Positions 45,148-57,900 are shown, numbered from the stretch's first letter. The stretch is 64,000 bases of DNA from Selaginella tamariscina (GCA_003024785.1 PUQB01000231.1:124001-188000); one strand, 5' to 3'. Notes: generated by a model not told the origin, from the letters alone. Numbers and translations are program-made.

Positions 45148-45172
45148 TAATATATATATATATATATATAGT
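45060..45172. repeat. CATA and TA microsatellite
   Basis: A run of cata repeats (about 45079-45107) passes into a long TA tract with short breaks. It borders the second methyltransferase-like copy. Confidence 0.85.
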
Positions 45173-45186
45173 GTGTATACAACAGA

Positions 45187-46283
45187 GTGCCGAGGCTTGG
45201 GGCCCATGAGGCCTGGGCTTGAATATTCTAGAATATTTTAGAATATTCTTTCTGGTCGGCAGTATTGGCCTCAGTCGGCAAAAAAGAATTCTAGTAAAAC
45301 TGTTGTATTTCTATCTTATTCTTTTTATATTAGCTTAATTTATTTCTCAATATACATTAGCTAAAGTTTCTTCTTCATCTTAAGTAAAGCTGCAGTTCTC
45401 GAACCACCAGCTAGGCTTGGACGTGGAGGTGTTTGACTAGGTAATTCCTCTGGTCTAATGTTCTCTACGAGCTTGTTTGTTGCCAACCTAGAGAGTTCGA
45501 AACTCTTTTCGGTTCCTATAATATTCCTTCCAAGCTCGATGGCAGCTAACAACGATGATCCGGTTCCGGAACCAATATCCCAGACTAGGTCGCCATGTCT
45601 ACTGAGACGCTCGATCAAAAGCTGCATGAGTCAAACACTCTTCGGTTGAATCATCATCTTGCACAAACTTCCATTAGGATAAACAAAGCAAAGTACTTCC
45701 TTATCAAGCCTCCTGAAAACGATCGGCGTGTCGATGAGGATCGTGTTCGTTAACTCTAGAGGGTTTGGCCTCTTCGACTTCTTCTCAGAGCTTTGCAACA
45801 CCAAGAAAACTAACAAGTTATCCTGCTGCATAGACCAAGTTAAACTTGAACTTGAATAGCTAGCTCACCTTATTTTGTCATGGTATCCCCAGCCTCGTGC
45901 ACGGTAGACGCTATAAGTCCTTGCAACCTCCAATTTGATTACCGCAACCGCCTGAATCACCGCCGATACAGACGAAGACGACCATGAAACCACTCGCTGC
46001 CAAGTGCATTCCACTGAATTGCAAGGCCTCCTCAAACTTCGCACAATGTCCTTGTTGATGCTAGCACCTCCATATACAAGCTCATTGGGCTCGAGGATGA
46101 TGATGTTGAAGCCGTATTCACCTACCACTTCTTGGAACACCGTTTGTGACTCAGCTGTATGTAGTCTGTCAACCTGTTGTCGGAGCTTGGTGTACACTTC
46201 TGTCTGGGAAGCACCCGGCTTGAAGAAAGACCTGCTCATCTCCTCCATATCGCACACAGCCAGGTCATAGGATCCACAGGATG
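45187..46283 (-). pseudogene. amino-methyltransferase-like gene, decayed copy 2 (C-terminal part)
   Basis: Read downwards: SYDLAVCDMEEMSRSFF (46270), FNIIILEPNELVYGGASINK (about 46110), VARTYSVYRARGWGYHDKI (about 45930), a GT..AG gap, DNLLVFLVLQSSEKKSKRPN (45825), VLCFVYPNG, and the best-preserved part, DLVWDIGSGTGSSLLAAIEL then GRNIIGTEKSFELSRLATNK (45590-45460). The GSGTGS loop and the acidic end of the next strand (GTE) are a class-I methyltransferase SAM-binding site. It lies at the C-terminal end as in permuted amino-methyltransferases, where an FxGxG-type loop follows the catalytic strand. One in-frame TGA (about 45631) and frameshifts remain. The 5-prime part is cut off by an E1 fragment at 46284. 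Confidence 0.55.
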
Positions 46284-46829
46284 CATATTCCATTACTCGA
46301 GTTTGCTTATAATAACAGCCAGCACAGTGGCATTGGAATGAGTCCATAATATGCTATGTTTGGACGACATCCCAAGACAGCTTTTGAGCTCGGTTTAGCA
46401 AGTAAGAAGGCTCAAGGCAACATGGATGAGGAAGTAAAGATCTGAGTGTTGAGCTTAGAAATTCAGAGTTTGTGCAAGAAGAACTTACAAGCAGCTCAAA
46501 GCCGAGCTATTAAGTTTGCTAATGAGCACATAAGTTTCAAGAGTTCCAGATGGGATTATGTATATCTCCAGTGGTATTTGCCACACATGTAAGGCGGAAC
46601 ACTGTTGTGGCCTTACGGAAGGGACGTAATGATAAGTTGTCTCCCAGGTACTTAGGTCCTTATGAGATTCTGGAGCGTATCGGTAAGGTGGCATATCAAC
46701 TACGGTTTCTAGAAGGAGTGAGGGTGCACCCAGTGTTTCATGTTAGCCAATTAAAGAGAGTACTCACAAGGAACGAGTCCTGGGTAGATTCTTTGTGGAT
46801 GTACGAGGCTAATGATACAGGACCAATTG
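46284..46829 (+). pseudogene. E1 copy d: integrase end and GPY/F
   Basis: It starts mid-integrase with sequence (ttactcgagtttgcttataat) that is deleted from copies c, e and f but present in copy b, so it descends from the fuller lineage. The GPY/F module ([20 protein letters not shown], then [12 protein letters not shown]) is readable to 46790. It runs straight into an LTR at 46830 without the usual purine tract, having lost about 55 bases there. Confidence 0.75.
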
Positions 46830-47040
46830 TGTTACGACCTGTATAATGAATCAAAGAATATTCCTTAGAAGGTATAAGCTAGAATATTCCTAAAGAGCTA
46901 TACCTACTAGATCTAAGAGAATTAAGGGCACACTAAGATTGGAAGCCTTTTTGGAGAGCACGTGTGGAGATTAGAGACAGCTTGGGGGAGGTTGGGTGGT
47001 TTTGTGAGGGTCTCTAGTTTGTACGTAGTGGTGCCTAACA
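46830..47040 (+). repeat. E1 copy e upstream LTR
   Basis: The 211-bp LTR (TGTTACGACC...GCCTAACA) also serves as the downstream LTR of partial copy d. Confidence 0.85.
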
Positions 47041-47348
47041 ATTGGTATCGGAGGCAAGGTTCGAGATGAGTGACCGGTGGGAAGGAGAGGATAATACCAC
47101 CTATGTGGAGACATTGGACACTAAAAGGCAAATTGTCCAAGGAGAAGCAAGCCCAAGGACAAAAGTTTCAATGGCAGCAAGGACAAGTAGACGCCTAAGA
47201 AGCTTTAGGAGATGAGGAGCACAAAGGAGACTTCTCTAAACCACAAGATAAATTTCTATTTGTTCTTGCTCAATAGGTAAACTACATGGCACGGGAGGAG
47301 CCACACACACGTGCTATTGTGGTGGAGGGATGACTAGGTGACCATCCA

Positions 47349-47460
47349 GTGCGAGTCCTTGTGGATAGCATGAGTAGCGATAACTTTGTGTCAACAAAGT
47401 TAATGGAGGAGTGTAGCTTGCCCATGAAGACTGTGCCTCAATACGAATTTGAAGGCTTGC
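47349..47460 (+). pseudogene. E1 copy e retropepsin remnant
   Basis: VLVDSMSSDNFVSTKLMEE is the active-site loop of a gypsy-type aspartic protease. Asp-Ser-Met stands in the place of the invariant Asp-Ser/Thr-Gly. The other E1 copies read Asp-Ser-Arg (1590, 14300) and Asp-Ser-Ile (about 18340, minus strand). The domain then runs into the tandem repeat, so the flap and C-terminal half of a normal protease are not recognisable. Confidence 0.6.
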
Positions 47461-47965
47461 TATCACATAGAGCTACAGTGCTTGTGTGGAGGAGTTACAG
47501 CTGGAGGTTGACAAAACCCAGCTGGTGGAGCTGCACAAAGACAGTGCCTCAATATGAGATTGAGGGTCAGCTATCACAAGAGCTACATGCTTGTGTGGAG
47601 GAGTTACAGTTGGAGGTTGGAAAAACCCAGCTGGTGGAGCTGCAAAGAGCCTCAATACGAGATTGAGGGCTCAGTTATCACACAGAGCTACAGTGCTTGT
47701 GTGGAGGAGTTGCAGCTGTAGGTTGGCAAAACCCAGCTGGTGGAGCTGCACGAAGACTGTGCCTAAATACGAGATTGAGGGCTCAGCTATCACATAGAGC
47801 TACAGTGCTTGTGTGGAGGAGTTACAGCTGTAGGTTAGCAAAACCCAGCTGGTGGAGCTGCACGAAGACTGTGCCCAATACGAGATTGAGGGCTTATTTG
47901 TCACATAGAGCTAAATTGCTTGTGTGGAGGAGTTACAGCTAGAGGTTGGCAAAACCCAGCTGGTG
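47440..47965 (+). repeat. E1 tandem repeat in copy e, five units
   Basis: The phrase gtggaggagtt recurs at 47486, 47595, 47701, 47813 and 47924, giving spacings of 109, 106, 112 and 111. Each unit runs gtgcctcaatacgagattga ... gtggagctgcacgaagact. Spacings that are not multiples of three break the frame. Confidence 0.85.
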
Positions 47966-48189
47966 GAAACTTTCTTTCTTGTGAAGCTAGTGCGTGTGGA
48001 TCCTAAGATATAGTGGAGCACCAAGCACATGAAGCTTGAGTATAGTGAAGTGAAAGACACTTGGTTTGGAACAAAGCTTGAGTCTTCAAACAAGTTCTTT
48101 TACTGTCACCTTGAACAAAGCTGTTGTGCAAGGAGTTTGCTGACGTCTTCCCTCCTGAGCTGCCTCATGGCTTACCAGATGCAAGAGGT

Positions 48190-50386
48190 GTGGAGGTAGA
48201 ATAGGGTACAAAAGCCATTTACTGTAAGCCATTCTGACTGAGCCATGCTAAGGAGAAAGAGGTTAAGAGACAAGTGATGGAGCTATTGGAATATGGCTTC
48301 ATACAACTGAGCAAGTCTCCATTTGGTGCACCAGTATTGCTTGTCAGGAAGAAAAATGGCACCATGAGGATGTGCATAGACTACAAGCTCTCAACAAGCA
48401 AACAATGAAGGACAGGATGCCATGCCATGTGTGGATACTATCATGGATCATCTCGTGGAGCCAGAGTGTTCACCAAGATAGTTGGGCATTTCGAGTTCAC
48501 TGTTATGCCATTCGGCTTAACAAATGCCCCAGTCACATTCACTCGTTGACACTGAGGTGTTTGGTGACTACTTGCACGACTTTGTGGAGATCTTCCTCAA
48601 CGATATTCTTATTTACAGTAAGAATATGAAGGAGCATGTGCAGCATTTGTGAAGAGTTCTTCAGTTGTTGAGGGAGAACAAGCTCTATGCAAAGAAGAGC
48701 AAATGTGCATTTGCTCAGTGCAAAGTGGAGTATTTGGGTCACATTGTGACGCCAAGTGGAGTGAAGACTGATCCACAGAAGGTGGCAGTGGTGGAGCAAT
48801 GGCCAGTTCCTAGTAATGCAAAGAGTTACGGAGTTTCTTGGGCATGGCTGGTTATTACCGCGGTATGTCAAGGATTATGCCAAGAAAGCTTCTCCGTTAA
48901 TTAGGTTGCTGAGGAAGGACATTCCCTTTGCATGGAGTGCTTCAGAGAAGAGCAGTTTCCAAGCTTTGAAACAAGCTTTGGTACATGCACCAGTTTTATG
49001 TATTGCAGATCCCTCTAAGCCTTATGAGGTATCGTGTGATGCAAGTGGAGTGGCCATTGGAGTTGTACTTATGCAAGAGGGAAGGCCTATTGCTTATAAG
49101 AGCTGTACTTGAATCCTGCAAGCAACAATACTCAATGTATGAGCAAGAACTACTGGCTATTGTTAATGCATTATGAACTATCTTTATGGTGCAAGTTTCA
49201 AAGTGTTTACAGATCACAAGAATTTGGTGTATCTGTTCAAACAAAAGAGTTAAACTCTCATCAAGCTCGTTGGATGGTTAAGCTCATGGAGTTTGGCAAA
49301 TTTCCTATTGAGCATTGCGTGGGAAAGGCTAACATGGTGGTAGATGCTTTGTCACGTGTTAGGAGTGCCACAGTGGTTAGAGAATTCCAAACACGCTTAT
49401 GTAATGCATTAACAAGGACGGTCAATGAGTTTAGCCAGGTAGTTCAACATGCTCAAGCACAAGACACTGAGGTGCAGGAGCTCAGAGGACAGCTAGAGCC
49501 ACCATTCTTATTTGAGGATGGAGTTTTGTACTACAATGGCCGTGTGTATCTTCCTCGTGTGGACCATTTGATCAACCAGGTACTATATTTCCATCATGAT
49601 CACCCGGAGGCTGGTCATTTTGGGGGGAGAAAACGTATGAGTTGATCAAGAGAAGGTTCTATTGGAGGAATATGAAAGTAATATCATAGAGTACTGCAGG
49701 ACTTGTGACAAGTGTCAGCAAGTAAAGGTGCCCAGGGAAAAACCAAGTGGGCTATTGTACCATTGCCTATTCTAGACAGGCGATGGGGCAGTATCTCTAT
49801 GGCCTTTGTCACCCATTTGCCAAGGACAAAGTGGCATTGGAATGAGTCCATATTATGCTATGTTTGGACGGCATTCCAAGACAGCTTTTGAGCTGGGTTT
49901 AGCAAGTAAGAAAGCTCAAGGCAACATGGATGAGGAAGCTAAAGATCTGAGTGTTGAGCTTAGAAATATTCAGAGTTTGTGCAAGAAGAACTTACAAGCA
50001 ACTCAAAGCCGAGCTATTAAGTTTGCTAATGAGCACAAAAGCTTCCAAGAGTTCCAGGTGGGAGACTATGTATATCTCTGAGTGGTATTTGCCACACATG
50101 TAAGGCGGAACACTATTGTGGCCTTACGGAAGGGACACAATGATAAGTTGTCTCCAGGTACTCAGGTCCTTATGAGATTCTGGAGCGTATCGATAAGGTG
50201 GCATATCAACTACGGCTGCCAGAAGGAGTGAGGGTGCACCCAGTGTTTCATGTTAGCCAGTTAAAGAGAGTACTCACAAGGAACAGTCCCGGGTAGATTC
50301 TTTGTGGATGTACAGGCTAATGATACAGGACCAGTTAAGTAAGTTATACTGCCCTTGAGGACAAGGACTTGCTAATGGGGGAAGAT
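48190..50386 (+). pseudogene. E1 copy e pol
   Basis: [22 protein letters not shown] (48310-48380), a deletion of the DLRSGYHQ part at 48480 as in copy c, FLNDILIYSK (48595), VEYLGHIVTPSGVKTDPQKV (48728). RNase H: YEVSCDASGVAIGVVL (49025-49075), KELNSHQARWMVKLMEF and NMVVDALSRV to 49370. Integrase: HPEAGHFGGRK and CRTCDKCQQVK (49700), then the core deletion at about 49820 leading straight to SGIGMSPYYAMFGRHSKTAF (49830), then GPY/F to 50290. Several stops and frameshifts occur. Confidence 0.8.
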
Positions 50387-50596
50387 TGTTACGACCCGTA
50401 TAACAAATCAAAGAATATTCCCTAGAAAGGTATAAGCTAGAATATTCCTAAAGAGCTATACCTAGATCTAAGAGAATTAAGGGCACACTAAGATTGGAAG
50501 CCTTTTTGGAGAGTAGCGTGTGGAGATTAGAGACAACTTGGGGGAGGTCGGGTGGTTTTGTGAGGGTCTCTAGTTTGTACTTAGGGGTGCCTAACA
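50387..50596 (+). repeat. E1 copy e downstream LTR
   Basis: The 210-bp LTR ends at GCCTAACA, directly followed by the duplicated E2 flank (50597-51449), which it truncates relative to the locus at 5958-6993. Confidence 0.85.
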
Positions 50597-51449
50597 GAGT
50601 ACAAGCAAGATTGCGAAGACACCACCATCAAAGAAGCAAAGGTAGTATCTGTGTGGAGTTACCTTATGCATCAAGCAGGTGGAGTGGCAAAGTCAATGCT
50701 ATGAGTCAGAGGTAGAAGAAATTGCAATAAAGTACATGCAGGCAGTGATGTCCATAAAGTGTGGCAAGCGTCGAAAGCCTTTCGACAGGTGAAGTGTCAA
50801 TTGGGGTTGAAGTTTAGCTGGTGCATGCCTTCTCACATATGAAGTAGGAAACACTCAACAAGTCAGCTAAGGCGAGCTTTGCAATGTAGGATGTGCCATA
50901 GCTTATCGCATAAGTGGTGGACGCAATGATAATGCAGAAGATGAACACAATGTAGGTGATGATCAGCAAAATCAAAGCTCATTGATGAAGATGAGGACTC
51001 CTAGTCCTTCGATTTCAAAGGCAATCATGTGAGTGTAGTTGAACCAATGCCAATGGCCCAAAAGATTATCAAGACGCAGGAGGAACTTTGTCAGGGATGA
51101 GCACACCTAACAGTCTTAGAGAGGAACTTTAGTGACTATAGGTGGAGAATTAGAGTCTCTGACTACATATGGCTCCCATGGTGGTAGGAAATTTTAATTT
51201 AACATGATAATATTGGCAAAACCAACTACATTGGTTTTAAGACACTAATATTTGTTAGAACTAGCTACATTTAGTTTAAGACAACAACATGGTGTAAAAA
51301 TCTTTTCCATCCTCTCACAAAATATTAAAATATGGAATTAGCTTAAACACTCCCTTAAACATAAATATTTAAATGACAATGGAATTATAATCCATCTTAT
51401 GCTTTGTCACAAGGATACTTATCCAACATGACAATTTAATGTGTAGTAT
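50597..51449. repeat. flank of the E2 insertion, copy of 5958-6900 inverted
   Basis: It matches the reverse complement of the flank at 5958-6900, including the LTR-adjacent gacaatttaatgtgtagta and the exon-like block at its left end. It lacks the local tandem duplication of the other copy. Confidence 0.8.
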
Positions 51450-52073
51450 TGTTAGGATCATAGTTAAACATGTAGAAGGTTCCTATTTGTGTTTATTTCA
51501 TGGGCAATATAATGGGAAAAACACCAAAACAAAAGTATATATTGTGGAAAACGAGAGTCGAAAAAAATATTGGAGTATAAGATACTATCGTAATACGAAT
51601 GAGTCACTACCGCAATACATTTTTGAAGTGGAGTACGGCATACCCGATAAGGATAAAAAGGAGTTATAGTAACTGAATGGATAAGGCTAAGAGGTAGTTA
51701 CTATAACTGCTAGTACAGACCAAGTGTACGAGTATAAATAGACTAGATTAGGACTAGAACAGATCCCAAGTATACTGTAATTTTGTACTATGTGCCATGT
51801 GCGGATGTAATATAAGTTTTCTTTCACTCTCAATATGATTATCTCTTGCTCATCTTTCTGCTTTGATGTATAGTATTCTTTTCTCAGTACTGTGACGAGA
51901 TCCGCAGTACTGCTGCCTACTACATACCTTGTCATCCTTATCCTTTCCCGACCTTCTAAAGTCTGATCTGTACTTTATTTCTGTTCTTTCTTATTCCAAT
52001 AAACCCTTAATACGGGTTTGTCGGTGGCGACCACTTGCACTATTTAGTCTATAGGATTTTTCTATGTTTAACA
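51450..52073 (+). mobile_element. E2 upstream LTR of the plus-strand copy
   Basis: The 624-bp LTR (TGTTAGGATC...TTTAACA) is followed by tatgatgaccatagagggat, the start of the E2 internal region and probable primer site. A TATA-like gagtataaatag is at about 51731. The partner downstream LTR is not inside the window. Confidence 0.8.
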
Positions 52074-53414
52074 TATGATGACCATAGAGGGATGGTCGTA
52101 TTAGCAGGTAACTAACAATGTGTATGTAGAATGTACCAAGATGGGTAGACTGACACCCAAAGAAGTGTTGGAGTTTGAAGAGAAATTACGCAGAAGAAGA
52201 AATTTGATAGGCTCAGAAGCGAGTACTTAATATAATCGGGACAACTATCGCAAAGATAGAAGAACACTCAACAAAGACAGCATGGATTTGCTGCATTTAG
52301 TAGTAAGTGAATGGATGATTACCGACGTATTCTTGCAGAATGTCAACGATATGAAGAGATAAGGCAGAGACAGCAAAGAGCGCGAGGAGTGATACTTATG
52401 ATGACAAGCAGTAATAGAGACCTGGAAAAGGTTGGAGGAACGTGAAGAATAAAGAAAGAAGGAGCAATCTAAATCACAAAGAGAAAAACAACAACAGACA
52501 AAGTATGACGAAGTTACGGAGGAAGAAGACAACGGGAAACACGTACCAATGCAAGAATACTGGGATTTGTTGACAATCGAAACACCTGAGAAGATGAGAA
52601 CACTAACAATTACAAAAAAGGTCATACCATCTACCTTTTTAAGTTTAGAGAACGAGGATACGAATCATCATATTTAGCAATTTGAGAAGGCGTGTGAAGC
52701 TAATGAAATCAAGGATGAAAATGAGAAGCTCCAAATATTTCCATTTACACTAAAGGGAGATGCTAGTGATTGGTATTATGAAAATGCCATCACAATTGAC
52801 AAGTACATACATTACTAGCACTGTTCAGGAATTACTATGTACACAAGTATCGTAAACAAGACCCAACGGTTCAGTTACAAGAAATACGGCAAGGTCCTAC
52901 AGAGGCAGTGGAAGACTACACACACATATTTCAAAGGATATACAATCGCTGCAAGGTAGGAGATGTCAGTGACAAATTGGCAAGGAAATGGTATATCCAA
53001 CGGACTATGGGACAACTTACAGCTTCAAGTACGACTGATAAAACCACATGACTTAATAGATGCAATCAAAGAGGCTGAGCAAATTGAAATACTGATACCC
53101 TCGAGATATGTAGACGATGATGAACGAGAACCAAGAAGGCAATACAGGAAGGAAAATGAGATGGGCAAAATCCAAAGCAATATTTTGTACAACATGCAAG
53201 AATGAAGGACATAATGCTTCTGAATGCAAAGTACCCAAGTGTTAGATGTGTGGAGGAATAGGTCATGAAGCAAGGCAATGTCGAAGCACGGGATATAAAC
53301 CTCAACCAATGATTGGACGCACTGAAGGATACCCATCACCACCACGTAGATGGGACAACACCAGGAATGCGAAACCATATGACTATCCACAATCTTGAAT
53401 GCTAACCCATATGA
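52074..53414 (+). pseudogene. E2 gag, plus-strand copy, first part
   Basis: The region opens near 52141 (MGRLTPKEVLEFEEKL in a frame with one indel), passes a Glu/Arg/Gln-rich stretch and a capsid-like stretch (about 52680-53000: FEKACEANEIKDENEKLQIF and DASDWYYENA), and reaches the first zinc knuckle, CKTC..EGHNASECK, with CGGIGHEARQC after it (about 53190-53280). Gag forms the particle and packages RNA. At 53410 it is interrupted by E1 copy f and resumes at 59884. Confidence 0.75.
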
Positions 53415-53615
53415 TGTTATGACCCATATAACGAATCAAAGAATATTCCCTAGAAAGGTATAAGCTAGAATATTCCTAAAGAGCTATACCTAGATCTAAG
53501 AGAATTAAGGGCACACTAATTTTTAGGAAGCCTTTTGGAGAGCAGCTAGAGACAGCTCGGGGGAGGTCGGGTGGTTTTGTGAGGGTCTCTAGTTTGTACC
53601 TAGTGGTGCCTAACA
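53415..53615 (+). repeat. E1 copy f upstream LTR
   Basis: The 201-bp LTR is followed by a primer site attggtatcaaag. It shares with its partner the variant block cacactaatttttaggaagc, found in no other E1 LTR here, confirming the pair. Confidence 0.9.
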
Positions 53616-53704
53616 ATTGGTATCAAAGATAAGGTTTGAGATGAGTGACCGGTGGGAAGGAGAGGTTAATTCTCTACCACTTGTGTGGAGACGCTGGACA
53701 CTGA

Positions 53705-54030
53705 AGAGCCTCAATACGAGATTGAGGCTCAGTTATCACACAGAGCTACAGTGCTTGTGTGAAGGAGTTACAACTGTAGGTGGCAAAACCCAGCTGTGGA
53801 GCTGCATGAAGACTGTGCCTCAATACGAGATTGAGGGCTCAGCTATCACACAGAGCTATAGTGCTTGTTGAGGAGTTTACAGTTGTAGGCTGGCAAAACC
53901 CAGCTGGTGGAGCTAAACAAAGACTGTGCCTCAAATACGAAAATTGAGGACTTAGTTGTCACATAGAGCTAAATTGCTTGTGTGGAGGAGTTACAGCTAG
54001 AGGTTGGCAAAAACCCAGCTGGTGGAGACT
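53705..54030 (+). repeat. E1 tandem repeat in copy f, three to four units
   Basis: Units start at gcctcaatacgagattgag near 53708, 53817 and 53928. The leader sequence stops at ggacactgaa (53702), so everything between leader and array, including protease, has been lost. Confidence 0.8.
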
Positions 54031-54239
54031 TTCTTTCTTGCAAAGCTAGTGCGTGTGGATCTTAAGATCTAGTGAAGCACTAAGCACATGAAGCTTGAGT
54101 ATAGTGAAGTGAAAGACACTTGGTTTGGAACAAAGCTTGAGTCTCCAAACAAGTTCTTTTACTGTCACCTTGAGCAAAGCTGTTTGCGAGGAGTTTGCTG
54201 ACATCTTCCCTCCTAAGCTACCTCATGGCTACCACATGC

Positions 54240-54907
54240 AAGAGGTGTGGAGCTGGAATAAGGTACGAAAGCCATTTATCGTAAGACATTCCGACTGAGC
54301 CATGTTAAGGAGCAAGAGGTTAAGAGACAAGTGATGGAGCTATTGGAATATGGCTTCATACAACTGAGCAAGTCTCCATTTGGTGCACCAGTATTGCTTG
54401 TCAGGAAGAAAAATGACACCATGAGGATGTGCATAGACTACAAAGCTCTCAACAAGCAAACAATGAAGGACAAGATGCCATGCCATGTGTGGATACTATC
54501 ATGGATCATCACAGTGGAGCCAGAGTGTTCACCAAGATAGTTGGGCATTGAGTTCACTGTTATGCTATTTGGCTTAACAAATGCCCAGTCACATTCACTT
54601 GGTTGTTGACTGAGTGTTTGGTGACTACTTGCATGACTTTGTGAAGATCTTCCTCAACAATATTCTTATTACAGTAAGAATATGAAGGAGCATGTGCAGC
54701 ATTTGTGAAGAGTTCTTCAGTTGTTGAGGGAGAACAAGCTCTATGCAAAGAAAAAGCAAATGTGTATTTGCTCAATGCAAAGTGGAGTATTTGGGTCACA
54801 TTGTGATGCCAAGTGGAGTGAAGACTGATCCACAGAAGGTGGCAGTGGTGGAGCAATGGCTAGTCCTAGCAATGCAGAAGAGTTACGGAGTTTCTTGGGC
54901 ATGGCTG
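54240..54907 (+). pseudogene. E1 copy f reverse transcriptase
   Basis: [20 protein letters not shown] (54380-54440) has Asp for the usual Gly. The DLRSGYHQ part is missing, as in c and e. A frame-shifted active-site region and KCVFAQCKVEYLGHIVMPSG (54755-54820) follow. It ends at FLGMA, interrupted by the CACTA-type insertion, and continues at 58127. Confidence 0.75.
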
Positions 54908-57900
54908 CACCGAAAAAATGTAAAATAAACAAACTAAAAAAAACTATGCCTAATTTTATAAATACTAGGGTAAAAAAATTTTGACTAATATACTAGGGAA
55001 GTACTAAAGGTCCAAGAACAAGGGTTGGTTTTTGGGTTTAACATGTATAAAATTATGTTATAATTCATTAAAATATAGTGAAAAAAATATTTTATTTACT
55101 TTCTTATTTAGATTATGTTTTTATTTCACCATGGCATATGTAGTTTGATAGTAAGTTATACTCTGTTAACTAAATTAAGGATAGTTTTCTACTTTGTCTA
55201 TACGCACACATACATCCTCCATGCAACCGATAATTATGGCTTAACAAAAGATATTTCATTTTAATTACATAATGTAACTTATGTTGTGTGTGTGTGTGAG
55301 AGAGAGACAAAAGAGGAGAGTGCATTATAAATTCTGTGATCTATTAAAATGGTGTTCTATGAATGTTTAATTCCATGTATTTTGTGCGTGTGTGTGTCTG
55401 TGGATTGTGTATATGTGGATGTGTATATGATGTGCCCATGTTGTTTTTTGTCTCTGAGTTTTATAATGTTGGTTTAATGGTTAATATTTTAATTTGAAAA
55501 TTTGTGACTATGTGCATTATACACTAGCATGTGTTGAAGGTAAACACGTGTGTATATATATACAATCATGTGTGCATGCATAATTCATCTCTCTTTGTCC
55601 CTCTCTACACACATATATATAAATAAGTCTTAAGATGTATGACTCATGTATTTAATTATTAATAGATATAATGAAATATTTATGAAAACTTCTGTGTATA
55701 TATACATTATACAGTTATTGTTCTTCGCTACTTATTTATAGAATATTATATAAAATATTACATGTAATACACGTAAGCTAACCTAAACAGGGGATCCTAG
55801 AATATGCTTTAGGGTTCTTTCTGTGAAGCGGCGGAGCGTGCTCCGCAGATCCGGCGGCATGGGTTTAGCTCTCCAAGATATGGCGCTGTGCAATATCAAC
55901 GGTGGCCACTTAATCTGGTGAGTGGATTCATGGTTATACACTACCCCAAGAATATGCACCGATCATCATCCCAGCGAATACTACACTCGTAATGAAGCTC
56001 TCTTGTTTAGCAGATAGTTTCCACACCATCTGGACAGCAGGACCAACACACTACAGGACCTCTCTCTCCTCCTGCAAAGGCCGTTATGTACAATACACAT
56101 GGAAATCCAGACGAAGTCCTCAAGTAAGTGTGTATTGTAGATATACAAGTTACAGATTCAATTAATTATATGAAAATGTGGTGTAGATGTATATTATATA
56201 AACATAAACCACAGGGTCATCAACATATGTATATTGTGTATATAGATACACACATAAATTCGTATCTGTATGTATATACATACATGTTTCTTTTATACAA
56301 ATGGATGTTTATATAAAAAGAATAGTGGAGCTTCCTGGTCAGAAAGGGGAAGTGCGTGGCAGCTCCTATCAACCCATCAGACATCAACAGAATAGAAGGT
56401 TGAACGTGTGTGTACCCGTAACATAGCCACTTCAGTATCATACAGTGTTCTCAATAGTGTATGTAAGTTATAATGTTGTACGCTGTACACTTTACTATGG
56501 TTTAGCATCTGATTATTATCTTGTATGTACATGTACATACATTTTATGTGTTAGAATTGGACTGGATTTTGAGAGAGAGAGATTTATTTGCGTTTATATA
56601 TATTGATTGTAAGTTTATATATATATATATAATATATATATATATATAGTGTGGCAGACACATGTAGATATACATACATTATCAATGGTTTATTAATTTT
56701 ACATGTTTTATATAAGTTTAATTTTTTTGTCTTTTTCTTGTTTTCAGGGGTATATCCGATGCGACCTACACCTCCTGCAGTTGCCGGTGGTGAAGGTGTT
56801 GGACAGGTAGTTTCTGTTGGATCGGATGTTAAACATTTGTCAGTAGGAGATTGGGTCATTCCAACATATTCCGGAATCGGTTAGTATAATAAGTATATAA
56901 TTTATATATAAATACTTTATCTTAATCCAGTTAAATAAATACATAGATAACCGAAGTTACTGAACATTATAAAACTTAGCTTTTAAGTTACACACGTATC
57001 TGTGCAGGAACGTGGAGCACACATGTGCTAAAAGAGGAGAGTGTATGGTGTAAAGTTCATGATAATGTGCCCATGGAATACCTGCTACCATCTCTGTCAA
57101 CCCCTGCACCGCACTCAGAATGCTCGAAGATTTTGCTTCGTTAGAAGCTGGTAATTAATTAAATATTAACTTACTAAAACTTCTATTAATTGTTATTTTT
57201 GAAGTTTTACGTTTAAAAACTAATATATGTATTTATATGTGTGTGTGTGCGCGCGTTTGTTGCAGGGGATGTGGTTGTTCAGAACGGGTCTACGAGTATG
57301 GTTGGACAATGTGTCATACAAATTGCACACGCAAAAGGTCTCCAGACCATCAATATTGTGCGTGAGAGGTACATAACGTATATTTTGTGTACCGACGTAC
57401 ACATAGTCGTATACACGTACATATAGATAGCTGTAACCTATGTACGTACATAGTAGATACACACGTCTTGTAAGTGACAGGCATTACACGCTGATACATA
57501 TGAATGCATATTGTGTGGTTTCTTATATAATTCGTGATTTCAGGCCAGGAATTGAAGACGCTAAGAAAAAGCTAATGGATTTAGGTGCAACGCAAGTCGT
57601 GCTTGACAGTCAATTTGATTCACGTATAGGCCTGTGCTTACTGCAATAATATTATAATAGCATATCTCACAGTATAACTGGTGAATCTTGTTTACATTAG
57701 TTTCTTGCAGAGGCCTCGTTGATGCAGAACCTCACGCATGAAGAAAGGCTTCCGAAAGGTGGACTGGTGTGTGTGAGAGAGAGAGAGGGGATTCATAGAG
57801 AGATCACCAGAAATCAATAGTGTTTATTATTTTTAATTTAATTAATGAAAGTTAAAGAGTTTTTATTAAGTACAATTAAAATTAATAAATCAATTTAAAA

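Larger units (their letters stand above)
46830..50596 (+). mobile_element. E1 LTR retrotransposon with both LTRs (copy e), in tandem with copy d
   Basis: LTRs lie at 46830-47040 and 50387-50596. A primer site (ATTGGTATCGGAGG) follows the first. A purine tract (gggggaagat) precedes the second. The first LTR is shared with the upstream partial copy d, so the arrangement is part-LTR-internal-LTR, as produced by recombination between elements. The right flank GAGTACAAGC matches the undisturbed locus at about 6890-6900 (minus), but no matching left flank exists, as expected after such recombination. Confidence 0.8.

Noticed and set aside
45060-45172. Possible origin or regulatory AT-rich element
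   Set aside because: It is a plain CATA/TA microsatellite with no other signal.
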